From NCBI GenBank assembly GCA_001399705.1, contig LJCR01000007.1, positions 1 through 21,526 on the forward strand: a stretch of 21,526 nucleotides of DNA, given 5' to 3'. Numbering within the stretch: the first letter of the stretch is position 1; each line of letters starts with the position of its first letter. The notes under the pieces were generated by a model. It was not told the DNA's origin. It saw only the letters and a list, made by a program, of their open reading frames with translations, and searched no databases. The translations under genes were made by a program, and so were the position numbers. This document shows positions 8,225-14,755 of this stretch, piece after piece. The DNA comes from Kouleothrix aurantiaca (lineage in GTDB: Bacteria > Chloroflexota > Chloroflexia > Chloroflexales > Roseiflexaceae).

Positions 8225-9490
8225 CTACGCTAATGATACTGGCACGCCCGATCCCCGCACCGTCTGCGTGACACGCCTTGCAGATTTGCGTCGGGAGAAT
8301 ACCGCCGGCCAAATGTTCGCCTCAGGCACGTGCGACGGATGCACGCGCACAAAATATTCCCGCCCTAACAGCTCTTGGAGCAGCTCTCTCGGCAGTATGT
8401 CCGGCGCGATTGGATACTGGGTACGATGGGCTGCCACAGCCGCGATCTTCTGGGACACATAGGCCGAGACATCGACAGACATGAGCGCACCGGCAGTCCG
8501 CTCCTCAACCATGCCATCTGCTGTAGCCGCCTCGAGCAGCCGCGCGTCGGCGCCGCGGCCGGCGAATGCGCTCGGAGCACCCGGAGCAAGCACCAGGCAG
8601 GTGACATCCCCGACCGCGACGACATGTGCCGCGCGCGGCTGCTGATGCACAATCGCCAGCTCGCCGAAGAACTCGCCCGGCCCGAGGCGTGCCAGTGTGC
8701 GTCGTGTTCCGTCGGCATCCTCCTGTATTACGTCCGCATACCCTGAAAGGATGAGATACAGATTGGCACCTGGTTCGTTCTGCTCGACAATGTGCGATCC
8801 AGCTGGAAACCACTCTACATCGACGTGATCGCTGGTATAGCGTAGGGTGGTTGCCTCCACAGCAAACAACGGCAGTGCGCGGATAAACTCGGCTGTGCCT
8901 TGAAACCGCGTGGAGGAGGTGGCCAACCACTGGGCCAGGCGGTCGCGCAGGAGCAGGCGGCTAGGCGGGAAGTAACTGTAATAGAGCTGCGCCGGCCGGT
9001 GAGGGCGACGGCCAGCTGCGAGTTGCTCGGGGAAGTGCCGCGAACTGCCTGCCTGCTCGAATGCGCGCGTCGTCGCCGCGCCAATCGCGATATGATCCGG
9101 GTGGCCATAGGCGCCGTCAGGCCCGAAGGTGATCACGACATCCGGCCGGAACGCTCGTATGATCTTGACGGCCGCGCCGGTCAATTCGTGCTCCTCGACA
9201 TCCTGGAGCGTCCCGTCCATGTAGTCAAGTACCCGTGCGTGATGGACGCCGAGCTGCTCACACGCGGCATAGAATTCGCGCTCACGCGCCTGGCCGAGCG
9301 TGCGACGCGTCGCAGCCAGCGGATCGCGGATCTGGCCAGCCTGGCCACGGGTTGCCGAGACCACCATCACTTCCCACCCAGCGGCCACGTATTTCGCCAG
9401 CGTCCCGCCCGCACAGAAGGTCTCGTCGTCGGGATGGGCGAAGACTCCCAGCAGTCGCGGTCGCTTGTGACTCTTCATTTGGTTCTGCAT
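8225..9490 (-). CDS. PIG-L (LmbE/MshB/BshB-like) deacetylase fused to a cyclic-nucleotide-binding domain
   Basis: A 421-aa protein with an unusual order of domains. Residues about 12-200 are a PIG-L zinc deacetylase: AHPDDE (18-23) and HPDH (130-133) supply the metal ligands. Residues about 225-302 are a CAP-type cyclic-nucleotide-binding barrel (GANLYLILSG, then FFGELAIVHQQPRAAHVVA, including the Arg that holds the phosphate). A C-terminal part of about 110 residues is unrecognised. PIG-L enzymes deacetylate N-acetylglucosamine conjugates, including precursors of mycothiol and bacillithiol, so a role in thiol supply or thiol-conjugate removal is a fair inference next to arsO. The ATG at 9490 has AAGGAG 8 nt upstream; the open frame extends further but lacks a better start. 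An ECF-like two-box motif points at it from 9690-9661. Confidence 0.87.
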   Translation of the reverse strand: MQNQMKSHKRPRLLGVFAHPDDETFCAGGTLAKYVAAGWEVMVVSATRGQAGQIRDPLAATRRTLGQAREREFYAACEQLGVHHARVLDYMDGTLQDVEEHELTGAAVKIIRAFRPDVVITFGPDGAYGHPDHIAIGAATTRAFEQAGSSRHFPEQLAAGRRPHRPAQLYYSYFPPSRLLLRDRLAQWLATSSTRFQGTAEFIRALPLFAVEATTLRYTSDHVDVEWFPAGSHIVEQNEPGANLYLILSGYADVIQEDADGTRRTLARLGPGEFFGELAIVHQQPRAAHVVAVGDVTCLVLAPGAPSAFAGRGADARLLEAATADGMVEERTAGALMSVDVSAYVSQKIAAVAAHRTQYPIAPDILPRELLQELLGREYFVRVHPSHVPEANIWPAVFSRRKSARRVTQTVRGSGVPVSLA

Positions 9491-9660
9491 ATCGCTCACT
9501 CCTTCGTTCCACACACAAGCTGCGGGAAGCAGCTGCACGTGGAGGCGTAAATTCGTTATGAAGCGTTTCAGCCAGCTATCTGTATCGTGAATAGACATGT
9601 ACCATTGGCATACGCGCGGCGCGAAGTTCGGCTGCGCGTTCGAAAGAGCTTCTTCGTAAA

Positions 9661-9690
9661 TAGCGACGAACTCAGGGCAAAAAGGACGCA
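9661..9690 (-). promoter_or_regulatory. ECF-like two-box motif A1, towards the PIG-L/arsO operon
   Basis: On the minus strand TGCGTCCTTTTT (9690-9679) is followed by 8 nt and TTCGTCGCTA (9670-9661). The two CGTC cores are 20 nt apart, as in four other copies in this window. It faces the PIG-L gene. Reading it as an ECF sigma promoter (first box as -35 plus T-tract, second as -10) is inference. Confidence 0.6.
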
Positions 9691-9733
9691 CCTGTCTCGC
9701 TCGAACATGAGAGTGCTGGACGTACAATTCAGG

Positions 9734-9765
9734 TGCGTCTTTTTCGTCAATCGCCCGTCTCTCTC
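9734..9765 (+). promoter_or_regulatory. ECF-like two-box motif A2, towards arsR
   Basis: TGCGTCTTTTT (9734-9744) lacks one C of the other copies; CCCGTCTCTC begins at 9754, again 20 nt after the first box. It points at the arsR gene and stands back to back with motif A1. Together with A1 it forms an imperfect inverted repeat, so a bidirectional terminator is the main alternative reading. Confidence 0.5.
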
Positions 9766-9836
9766 TATGAGCGTTTACCCAGAGTAGATCTTGCAACCCA
9801 TCGCAAGGAAGTTCGCTAACCTCCGCTCGGCATATA

Positions 9837-9865
9837 TTGACGCCTGTCAATCTATTTGATATACT
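9837..9865 (+). promoter_or_regulatory. Sigma70 promoter and operator of the second arsR
   Basis: TTGACG (9837-9842), a 17-nt spacer and TATACT (9860-9865). Two short inverted repeats lie inside it: TTGAC-GCCT-GTCAA (9837-9850) and TCAA-TCTAT-TTGA (9847-9859). The second resembles the TCA/TGA-type dyads bound by ArsR repressors, so self-repression is likely. Confidence 0.75.
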
Positions 9866-9884
9866 TTGATACACGGAGACAACA

Positions 9885-9959
9885 ATGAGCGCAACCGTTG
9901 AACTCAAGGAACGACCACACAGCGCCCCTGCTACGCTGAGGCGCCGCCTGTGCGGCTAA
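9885..9959 (+). CDS. 24-aa leader peptide or frame-shifted N-terminus of ArsR
   Basis: ATG 9885 has a good GGAG site 6 nt upstream and encodes MSATVELKERPHSAPATLRR plus four residues, ending at TAA 9957-9959. The second arsR open frame begins at GTG 9950 in another frame, overlapping by 10 nt, and has no ribosome-binding site of its own. Either this is a leader peptide that couples translation to arsR, or a one-base change split the true arsR N-terminus. The composition (charged, Pro/Ala-rich) looks like a normal ArsR N-terminal extension. Confidence 0.5.
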   Translation: MSATVELKERPHSAPATLRRRLCG

Positions 9960-10249
9960 GCGCCGAAGCTGCCCAGCAGTTCAGCGACGATCTTCAGATC
10001 CTTAACCATCCGATCCGGATGCAGATTCTGGATATCCTGGGCCGCAGCGCCGGGCAGGTGTGCGTGTGCGACCTTGAGGCAGCCCTGCCGGTCAAGCAGC
10101 CGACGGTTTCGCACCACCTGAAGCTGCTGCGCGAGGCTGGGCTGATCGACTGCGAGCGCCAGGGCTTGTGGGCCTACTATTTTGTCCAGCGCGAGGCGTT
10201 GGCGGCACTGCGCGCCCGTATCGCCGGTCAACTCGACGCCCTTGGTTGA
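9950..10249 (+). CDS. arsR: As(III)-responsive ArsR repressor
   Basis: A 99-aa ArsR/SmtB protein. The metal-binding segment GQVCVCDLEAAL gives C38 and C40, with C68 (LIDCERQG) as a possible third thiol, and the recognition helix is QPTVSHHLKLLREAGL. As(III) or Sb(III) binding releases it from DNA. The only in-frame start is GTG 9950, which lacks a ribosome-binding site; a well-placed ATG at 9885 in another frame suggests coupling or a frameshift. Unlike the ArsR domain of the ArsR-ArsC fusion, it has the expected sensing cysteines, so the two repressors probably respond to different signals. A terminator overlaps its 3' end, followed by arsN2. Confidence 0.9.
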   Translation: MRLSAEAAQQFSDDLQILNHPIRMQILDILGRSAGQVCVCDLEAALPVKQPTVSHHLKLLREAGLIDCERQGLWAYYFVQREALAALRARIAGQLDALG

Positions 10250-10263
10250 CGGCCTCTTTTTTT
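10223..10263 (+). terminator. Rho-independent terminator overlapping the end of arsR
   Basis: GCCgGTCAAC (10223-10232) pairs with GTTGACGGC (10245-10253) apart from one bulged G, followed by CTC and seven T (10257-10263). The right arm contains the arsR stop codon. It should limit read-through into arsN2, which has its own promoter-like sequence. Confidence 0.7.
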
Positions 10264-10289
10264 GGTAAGTATATCGAAGATGTTCAATA
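10246..10289 (+). promoter_or_regulatory. Promoter and operator-like dyad before arsN2
   Basis: TTGACG (10246-10251), 18 nt, TATATC (10270-10275). Overlapping the -10 is TATCGAA-GATG-TTCAATA (10272-10289), an inverted repeat with one mismatch. The same dyad, perfect, occurs at 16641-16658 with the same TATATC overlap, suggesting a shared repressor. Confidence 0.6.
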
Positions 10290-10309
10290 AGTATGACGAG
10301 GAGCAGCTG

Positions 10310-10753
10310 ATGACCATCACGATCGAAGCAGCGCGCTTGGCAGATCTGCACGCAGTGCTGGCGCTGCTGGAGCGCTCGGGCTTGCCGAAGGAGGGCCTGG
10401 CAGATCATCTGGCAACAACGTTGGTTGCACGATCTGGCGATGAGGTCGTCGGCAGTGCTGCGCTGGAGGTATACGGCGCGGCGGCGTTGCTGCGCTCTGT
10501 TGCCGTCGACTCCATGCTACGCGGCGAAGGGCTGGGCTATCGCCTCACTCGTGCTGCACTAGATTTGGCGCGCCACCGCGGTGTCGCCACCGTGTATCTG
10601 CTGACCGAGACCGCCGGCGACTTTTTCCCACGCTTCGGGTTCCACCCGACCGAACGAGCAGCCGTCGATCCAGCCGTCCAGCAATCGGTCGAGTTTAGGG
10701 GCGCCTGTCCCACGAGTGCGCAGGTGCTGGTTGCGTCGCTTGGCGTTGCCTAG
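10310..10753 (+). CDS. arsN2: ArsN2-type GNAT acetyltransferase
   Basis: A 147-aa GNAT-fold enzyme. GLPKEGLADHLATTLVAR, SAALEVYGAAALLRSVAV, the acetyl-CoA loop RGEGLGYRLT, and the C-terminal FFPRFGFHP and VEFRGACPTSA are the pattern of the ArsN2 family encoded in arsenic operons. ArsN1 acetylates the arsenical arsinothricin; the substrate of ArsN2 is less certain, so only acetyl transfer is supported. The ATG at 10310 has AGGAG 6 nt upstream; ATG 10280 would add ten residues but overlaps the operator-like dyad. The sigma factor gene follows 69 nt later on the same strand. Confidence 0.88.
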   Translation: MTITIEAARLADLHAVLALLERSGLPKEGLADHLATTLVARSGDEVVGSAALEVYGAAALLRSVAVDSMLRGEGLGYRLTRAALDLARHRGVATVYLLTETAGDFFPRFGFHPTERAAVDPAVQQSVEFRGACPTSAQVLVASLGVA

Positions 10754-10780
10754 CCTCGCAGGTTTATAGATTTACCATGG

Positions 10781-10801
10781 TGGGTCGAAGATGCCGACCC
10801 A
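10781..10801 (+). other. Hairpin just upstream of the sigma factor gene
   Basis: TGGGTCG (10781-10787) and CGACCCA (10795-10801) form a perfect 7-bp stem with a 7-nt loop, ending 7 nt before the AAGGAG site of the sigma gene. No T-tract follows, so a role in translation or RNA stability is more likely than termination. Confidence 0.45.
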
Positions 10802-10822
10802 GTCGAGCAAGGAGCCAGCTTG

Positions 10823-11392
10823 ATGACCATCGCAAGCGAACAGCTCTGGGAAAGCTTCAGCCGCCCGCTGCATCAGTTCATCCAGCGGCGGGTGAGGGAT
10901 CCGCACAGCGCCGAAGATATCTTGCAAGATGTCTTCCTCAAAATTCATACCCATATCGACACGCTGCGCACGCAGGACCGGTTGACCAGCTGGATCTACC
11001 AGATCACGCGGAACGCGATCGCCGACTACTATCGGGCACAGCGACCCACCAGCGAACTGTCTGAGACGCTACCCGTGGTGGAAGAGGTGGTCGACGATGA
11101 TGTGGTCCGTGAGCTGAGCCCGTGTGTGTCAGGCATGGTCGCTGCGCTGCCCGAGGCCTACCGTGAGGCGCTGCGCCTGACCGAGTACCAGGGTCTCTCA
11201 CAGAAGGCGTTGAGCGAGCGGCTGGGGATCTCCTTCTCGGGCGCGAAGTCGCGGGTCCAGCGCGCGCGGGCGAAGATCAAGGAGCAGTTGTTGAACTGCT
11301 GCCACTTCCAGTTCGACTACGCCGGGCGGATCATCGATTATCAGTCGCGCTGCGCCTGCTGCGCAAGCGGGTCATGCGATTCCAGGAACTGA
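10823..11392 (+). CDS. sigZ: SigZ-like ECF RNA polymerase sigma factor with Cys-rich C-terminus
   Basis: A 189-aa sigma factor. Region 2 spans about 8-75 (AEDILQDVFLKIHTHIDTL, TSWIYQITRNAIADYYR) and region 4 about 103-156 (LPEAYREALRLTEYQGLSQK, GISFSGAKSRVQRARAKIK). The C-terminal extension carries C159, C160, C177, C179, C180 and C185, with C101 in the linker. No anti-sigma gene is next to it. ECF factors such as CorE, with a Cys-rich tail, sense metal directly; by analogy this one could sense As(III) or a methylated trivalent arsenical (inference). The ATG at 10823 has AAGGAG (10809-10814) 8 nt upstream. The five two-box motifs in this window are candidate targets. Confidence 0.9.
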   Translation: MTIASEQLWESFSRPLHQFIQRRVRDPHSAEDILQDVFLKIHTHIDTLRTQDRLTSWIYQITRNAIADYYRAQRPTSELSETLPVVEEVVDDDVVRELSPCVSGMVAALPEAYREALRLTEYQGLSQKALSERLGISFSGAKSRVQRARAKIKEQLLNCCHFQFDYAGRIIDYQSRCACCASGSCDSRN

Positions 11393-11442
11393 TAGCACCA
11401 AAGCTATTCGGCAGTTGCACTCGCTCGTACGCTGAGTTCTCA

Positions 11443-11496
11443 CCCTGACAGCTCAGGGTACATCCGTCAGCAGCCGCGACACTGGTCAGCTGACGG
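11443..11496 (+). other. Two hairpins between the sigma factor and EamA genes
   Basis: CCCTGA-CAGC-TCAGGG (11443-11458) is a perfect 6-bp stem with a tetraloop; CCGTCAGC (11464-11471) pairs with GCTGACGG (11489-11496) across 17 nt. No T-tract follows either. They may end or trim the sigma factor transcript or act in the EamA leader, which begins 29 nt later. Confidence 0.45.
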
Positions 11497-11525
11497 ACAC
11501 AGCTACGATCCAAAAGGAGCAGTGC

Positions 11526-12461
11526 ATGCGAAACCATCAACTCGGTTCGGCACCCATCACCGCACTCGTGCTGGCCGCCGCGTGCTGGGGCGGCGCCACC
11601 GTGATCACCAAGCACGTCCTGACCGATGTACCACCGTTGACGCTCCTGGTGCTGCAACTCACGGTCAGCGTTGTCTTCCTCTGGGCCATCGTCTTGATGC
11701 AACGTATGCGTCTGCCGCAGCGTCGTGACATCGTGCGGCTGGGCGGCATCGGCATCCTCAATCCGGGCCTGGCCTACACCTTCGGCCTGCTCGGCTTGAC
11801 CTATACGACCGCGAGCATGTCCACGCTGCTGTGGGCAGCTGAGCCGATCCTCATCCTGGGCCTGGCCTGGCTCATCCTGTGCGAGCGCCTCACACGAACA
11901 CTGCTTGTCTTCTCACTGCTCGCTATCACCGGCGTTGTGTTGGTCGCCGGGATCGATGTCGGAGTGGAGCAGACCAGTTTGCTGCTCGGCAATGGACTGA
12001 TCCTGAGCGGTGTGGCGTGCTGTGCCCTCTACACGGTCCTGACTCGTCGGATGGTAACGAACCTCGATCCGTTGCTGATCGTCACCCTCCAGCAAAGCCT
12101 GGCCTTGGCCTGGGCGCTGGCGATCTGGCCACTCGAATGGGCACGAGAGGGCGCTGTGAGCCTGACGACGATCAGCCCAGCGAGTTGGGGCTGGGCTGCG
12201 CTCTCGGGAGTGCTCTATTACGCGCTAGCCTTCTGGTGCTATATCATCGGTCTCAAGCAGATGCCCGCGAGCATGGTCGGCCTGTTCCTCAACCTTATCC
12301 CGATCTTTGGTGTCGGGGCTGCCTATCTGTTCCTGGGCGAACGACTTACGCTGGTGCAGTCGATTGGCGGCGTGCTGATTCTCGTGGCAGTGGTCATGGT
12401 GCTGCGCTGGCAGCGAGGTGATGCCACAACCGCGTCGGCAGCCGCTCCAACCGGGCTGTAG
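11526..12461 (+). CDS. EamA/DMT-superfamily inner-membrane transporter
   Basis: A 311-aa protein with about ten hydrophobic segments in two EamA repeats (about 10-140 and 155-290); the opening SAPITALVLAAACWGGATVI and the conserved second-repeat GERLTLVQSIGGVLILVAV fit the RhaT/EamA drug-metabolite family. Such proteins move small molecules across the inner membrane by proton exchange; the substrate is not readable. The ATG at 11526 follows AAAAGGAGC. It lies between the sigma factor and a cupin on the same strand, within the arsenic island, so efflux of an arsenic-containing or stress metabolite is possible. No Cys motif supports direct As(III) transport. Confidence 0.88.
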   Translation: MRNHQLGSAPITALVLAAACWGGATVITKHVLTDVPPLTLLVLQLTVSVVFLWAIVLMQRMRLPQRRDIVRLGGIGILNPGLAYTFGLLGLTYTTASMSTLLWAAEPILILGLAWLILCERLTRTLLVFSLLAITGVVLVAGIDVGVEQTSLLLGNGLILSGVACCALYTVLTRRMVTNLDPLLIVTLQQSLALAWALAIWPLEWAREGAVSLTTISPASWGWAALSGVLYYALAFWCYIIGLKQMPASMVGLFLNLIPIFGVGAAYLFLGERLTLVQSIGGVLILVAVVMVLRWQRGDATTASAAAPTGL

Positions 12462-12557
12462 AATCATCACATCGGGCGGGTACGGCGTCAGAGATTGCTG
12501 GCGCGAGCGAGGCGGGTCAGATAAGTCGCAGAACTACGATGAGTGATTGGAACGCAT

Positions 12558-12911
12558 ATGATGCCCCAGACCACCGATGAGGCTGTACGTTATTACACCA
12601 GCGCGGAGTTGCAGCTGCGCGAGGATGTGCCCGGAGCGTTCGTGTGGGCAGTGTGCCTGGAGCGCACCATGTTGACTTACTTCGAGGTTCAAGCCCACAG
12701 CCGATTTGAAAGCCATCAGCATGAGAGCGAGCAGATCACATTGGTCCTGGAAGGGGAGCTCTTTTTTGAGACCGGCGGCCAGGTTATCGCAGTGAAAGCA
12801 GGTGAAGTGATCGCTCTCCCATCCAACGTGCCGCATGCCGTCTTTACGCGGGAGCACGCTGTGCGGGCGGTCGATGCCTGGTCACCAGTCCGAGAGGATT
12901 ATCGCCGCTAA
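12558..12911 (+). CDS. Single-domain cupin protein
   Basis: A 117-aa cupin_2 barrel. SRFESHQHESEQITLVLEGEL carries the first motif with H53, H55 and E58/Q59, and LPSNVPHAVFTRE carries the second with H93, so a bound metal ion is likely. Small cupins act as dioxygenases, isomerases or ligand sensors; none can be chosen here. ATG 12558 and ATG 12561 are adjacent, GTG 12543 would add five residues, and no strong ribosome-binding site is visible for any of them. It follows the EamA gene by 96 nt on the same strand and may be co-transcribed. Confidence 0.8.
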   Translation: MMPQTTDEAVRYYTSAELQLREDVPGAFVWAVCLERTMLTYFEVQAHSRFESHQHESEQITLVLEGELFFETGGQVIAVKAGEVIALPSNVPHAVFTREHAVRAVDAWSPVREDYRR

Positions 12912-13036
12912 ATCTGCACCCTCTTCCCTCTGGGCCATACAATGCTGTATACACGCATCTGCTTGGCGACATGCGTGACTTGGCATCGTTTGATACCCTA
13001 CCACAGATACTAGGACTTCGCGTTCCCAAATGATTG

Positions 13037-13066
13037 TGCGTCCTTTTTGGCGAAGTTGCGTCTCTC
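13037..13066 (+). promoter_or_regulatory. ECF-like two-box motif B, before the CCG protein gene
   Basis: TGCGTCCTTTTT (13037-13048), 8 nt, TGCGTCTCTC (13057-13066); cores 20 nt apart. The start codon of the CCG protein is 39 nt beyond the motif. TTCCCAAAT (13023-13031) lies just upstream, and the same nonamer precedes motif D. Confidence 0.65.
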
Positions 13067-13105
13067 GCTACGAGGTGCAGAATCAGTCAGACAAGGAGCC
13101 GAACA

Positions 13106-13378
13106 ATGGAGACATCCAGCACGAAGACCAAAGGCGATGTAACAGGCGAGCAGCCAGCGGCTGCGCCGAACGCCGAGCGGAAGGGCGGGTTCATCCCCGG
13201 CGCCGTAGCTGCGGAGGGGTGTTGTGGGACGACTGGCAGCGGCGCGGGCTGCTGCGGCGAGCCAGCCGCGACCACGACGGCTGCGGCGAATGCGCCGGCT
13301 GCCGCGAAGCCGACGGCCGCGCCGAGCGCAGTCCAGAGCAGCTGCTGTGGTTCGTCCACGAGCAGTTGCTGCGGTTAA
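13106..13378 (+). CDS. Small CCG-motif cysteine-rich protein, possible arsenic-binding protein
   Basis: A 90-aa protein with no signal peptide. After a polar N-terminus, GGFIPGAVAAEG leads into four vicinal pairs, each as CCG: GCCGTT, GCCGEP, SCCGSS and the terminal SCCG. The spacers are Ala/Thr/Pro/Ser-rich and probably unstructured. Vicinal thiols bind As(III) and methylarsenite tightly, so a buffer or carrier role is a reasonable inference; a small Cys-rich partner (ArsW) of a flavin monooxygenase (ArsV) is known elsewhere, though I cannot claim homology. The ATG at 13106 has AAGGAG 7 nt upstream. The M28 peptidase starts 22 nt later. Similar CCG blocks occur in the ArsM and flavoprotein of this island. 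Confidence 0.85.
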   Translation: METSSTKTKGDVTGEQPAAAPNAERKGGFIPGAVAAEGCCGTTGSGAGCCGEPAATTTAAANAPAAAKPTAAPSAVQSSCCGSSTSSCCG

Positions 13379-13400
13379 GCGGCCTCGTGACGGAGGCGCC

Positions 13401-14645
13401 ATGACATCCGTTGCATCGCAATCGCCGCCCATAATCATCCAGGAACTCGTCGCGAGCTTCGACCGCACGCGCGCACAGCACGACCTGACCAGGTTGTGTA
13501 CTCCGGCGTTTGCCGGGCGACGAATCGGGACGGAAGGCCACGAGCGCGCGCAGGTCTGGCTTACCGAGACCATGCGCGCGCTCGGCCTTACCGTCACGAC
13601 CTTCGACTTCACAATGGAACAGCCAGTGCTCGACCTCTCTGCGCTACCCACGCTGGATATCCTGGAACCAGACGGGACGGTGCAACGGTCCTTCCTGCAC
13701 CGGCGCGAGTTCGCCGAGCACCCGCGATCGGCCGACTGCCCAACGACAATCATCGGTCCGGTGCGTCCGTGGCGCGACGATAGCGACCTACACGGCGCCT
13801 GGGTGATGTTGGACCGTCGCCCGCAGGGCCAGGATCTGGCGGCGCTCGCAGTGCAGCTGTCTCGCCAGGGCCCCGTGGGTTTGCTGCTGGCGCAGGCTAT
13901 CGGGGAGCAGGGGTATCTTGCCAAGCGGGTGATGGCATCGCCACCTATCGCGATGCCTGGGCTTGTGGTTCGCGCAGATCTCGTGCCGAGCCTGATCGGC
14001 GTCCAGATGCGGGCCAGCGTGCCAATACGGCGTATATTTGCTTCTGGCGCTCACGTTCTCGGCCGAGTCGCCGGCGCCGATCCGGCGTTTGACAACACAC
14101 CACTGCTACTCGGCGCGCACTATGATGGTGTCGGCGACGATCCCGGTGGCACCCGCATCCCCGGTGCGGCCGACAACGCCGCCGGCGTGGCGGTGGTGCT
14201 GGAGGTGGCGCGTGCCCTGGTCCGTGTGGCAGCGCCTCCGCGGCGGCCAATCATCCTGGCCGCCTTTGATGGCGAAGAGGTCAACGCGCTGGGATCGCAG
14301 GCCTATGCCCACGACTTGAAGCGGCAAGGGCTGGTGCCGCTGGTGATCAACCTGGATGGCGCAGCCCGCTTCAACGAGGCCGCGTGGGTCGAGCCAGGCG
14401 GACCAGCGGATGCCCTCGTGGCCGCGCTCGATCGGGCCGGGCAGTGGCTGGAGATCCCGCTGATCTTGGGGGCAGTCGGGTCGGACAATCGGCGCTATGC
14501 CGCGCAGGGCTTCCCGACGGTTGGCGTCGCCCTCGGCGGAGTGGGTGGTCATACGCCCGCCGATGTGCCAGGGCAGGTCGACCTCGCGGCCGTCGAGCTG
14601 GCCGGCCGGTTGTTACTGGCGACGATCGGACAGCTCGTGTTCTAA
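13401..14645 (+). CDS. M28-family zinc aminopeptidase
   Basis: A 414-aa cytoplasmic-looking enzyme without a signal peptide. The M28 co-catalytic zinc site is complete: H240 and D242 in GAHYDGVGDD, bridging D258 in PGAADNAAG, catalytic E292 with E293 in FDGEEVNALGS, D319 in NLDGA, and H384 in GGHTPADV. Residues about 70-215 form an insert that may be a PA-like domain. M28 enzymes remove N-terminal residues from peptides or act on other amide bonds. ATG 13401 has GGAGG 4 nt upstream; the open frame extends 59 codons further upstream but over the CCG gene. It lies between the CCG protein and ArsM in one operon, so its natural substrate may be a thiol peptide or conjugate (inference). Confidence 0.88.
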   Translation: MTSVASQSPPIIIQELVASFDRTRAQHDLTRLCTPAFAGRRIGTEGHERAQVWLTETMRALGLTVTTFDFTMEQPVLDLSALPTLDILEPDGTVQRSFLHRREFAEHPRSADCPTTIIGPVRPWRDDSDLHGAWVMLDRRPQGQDLAALAVQLSRQGPVGLLLAQAIGEQGYLAKRVMASPPIAMPGLVVRADLVPSLIGVQMRASVPIRRIFASGAHVLGRVAGADPAFDNTPLLLGAHYDGVGDDPGGTRIPGAADNAAGVAVVLEVARALVRVAAPPRRPIILAAFDGEEVNALGSQAYAHDLKRQGLVPLVINLDGAARFNEAAWVEPGGPADALVAALDRAGQWLEIPLILGAVGSDNRRYAAQGFPTVGVALGGVGGHTPADVPGQVDLAAVELAGRLLLATIGQLVF

Positions 14646-14755
14646 GCGGGAGCACGGCTGGCCTTTTGCTGGCTGGTATGATGTGTTGGGTCTCTGGTTC
14701 GCCTTGCTTGTGTCCAGGAGTACAAGGTATTGGCGACAGATATGAGGAGGAGCCC
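14646..14755 (+). other. Intergenic gap between the M28 peptidase and arsM
   Basis: A 110-nt gap with no two-box motif, no clear sigma70 promoter and no terminator. Together with the same orientation this favours read-through from the motif B operon into arsM. Confidence 0.4.

Larger units (their letters stand above)
9491..9836. other. Divergent intergenic region with two ECF-like motifs
   Basis: About 400 nt separate the PIG-L gene from arsR. Apart from the promoter motifs listed separately it holds the minus-strand leader of the PIG-L gene (about 165 nt) and an inverted repeat (9684-9694 with 9730-9739) flanked by A- and T-tracts. Short open frames here have no ribosome-binding sites and no recognisable content. 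Confidence 0.6.

Noticed and set aside
9679..9744. Small inverted-repeat transposable element (MITE)
   Set aside because: The related copies elsewhere share only the two boxes and not both arms, and no target duplication is seen.
9568..9787. Small open frames on both strands between the PIG-L gene and arsR
   Set aside because: No ribosome-binding sites and no recognisable content; they span the promoter motifs.
12953..12976. ACGCAT/ATGCGT hairpin after the cupin gene
   Set aside because: A 6-bp stem with a 12-nt loop and no T-tract; too weak to call a terminator.
13224..13400. Arg-rich extension of the M28 peptidase
   Set aside because: A shadow of the CCG protein gene; ATG 13401 has GGAGG before it.
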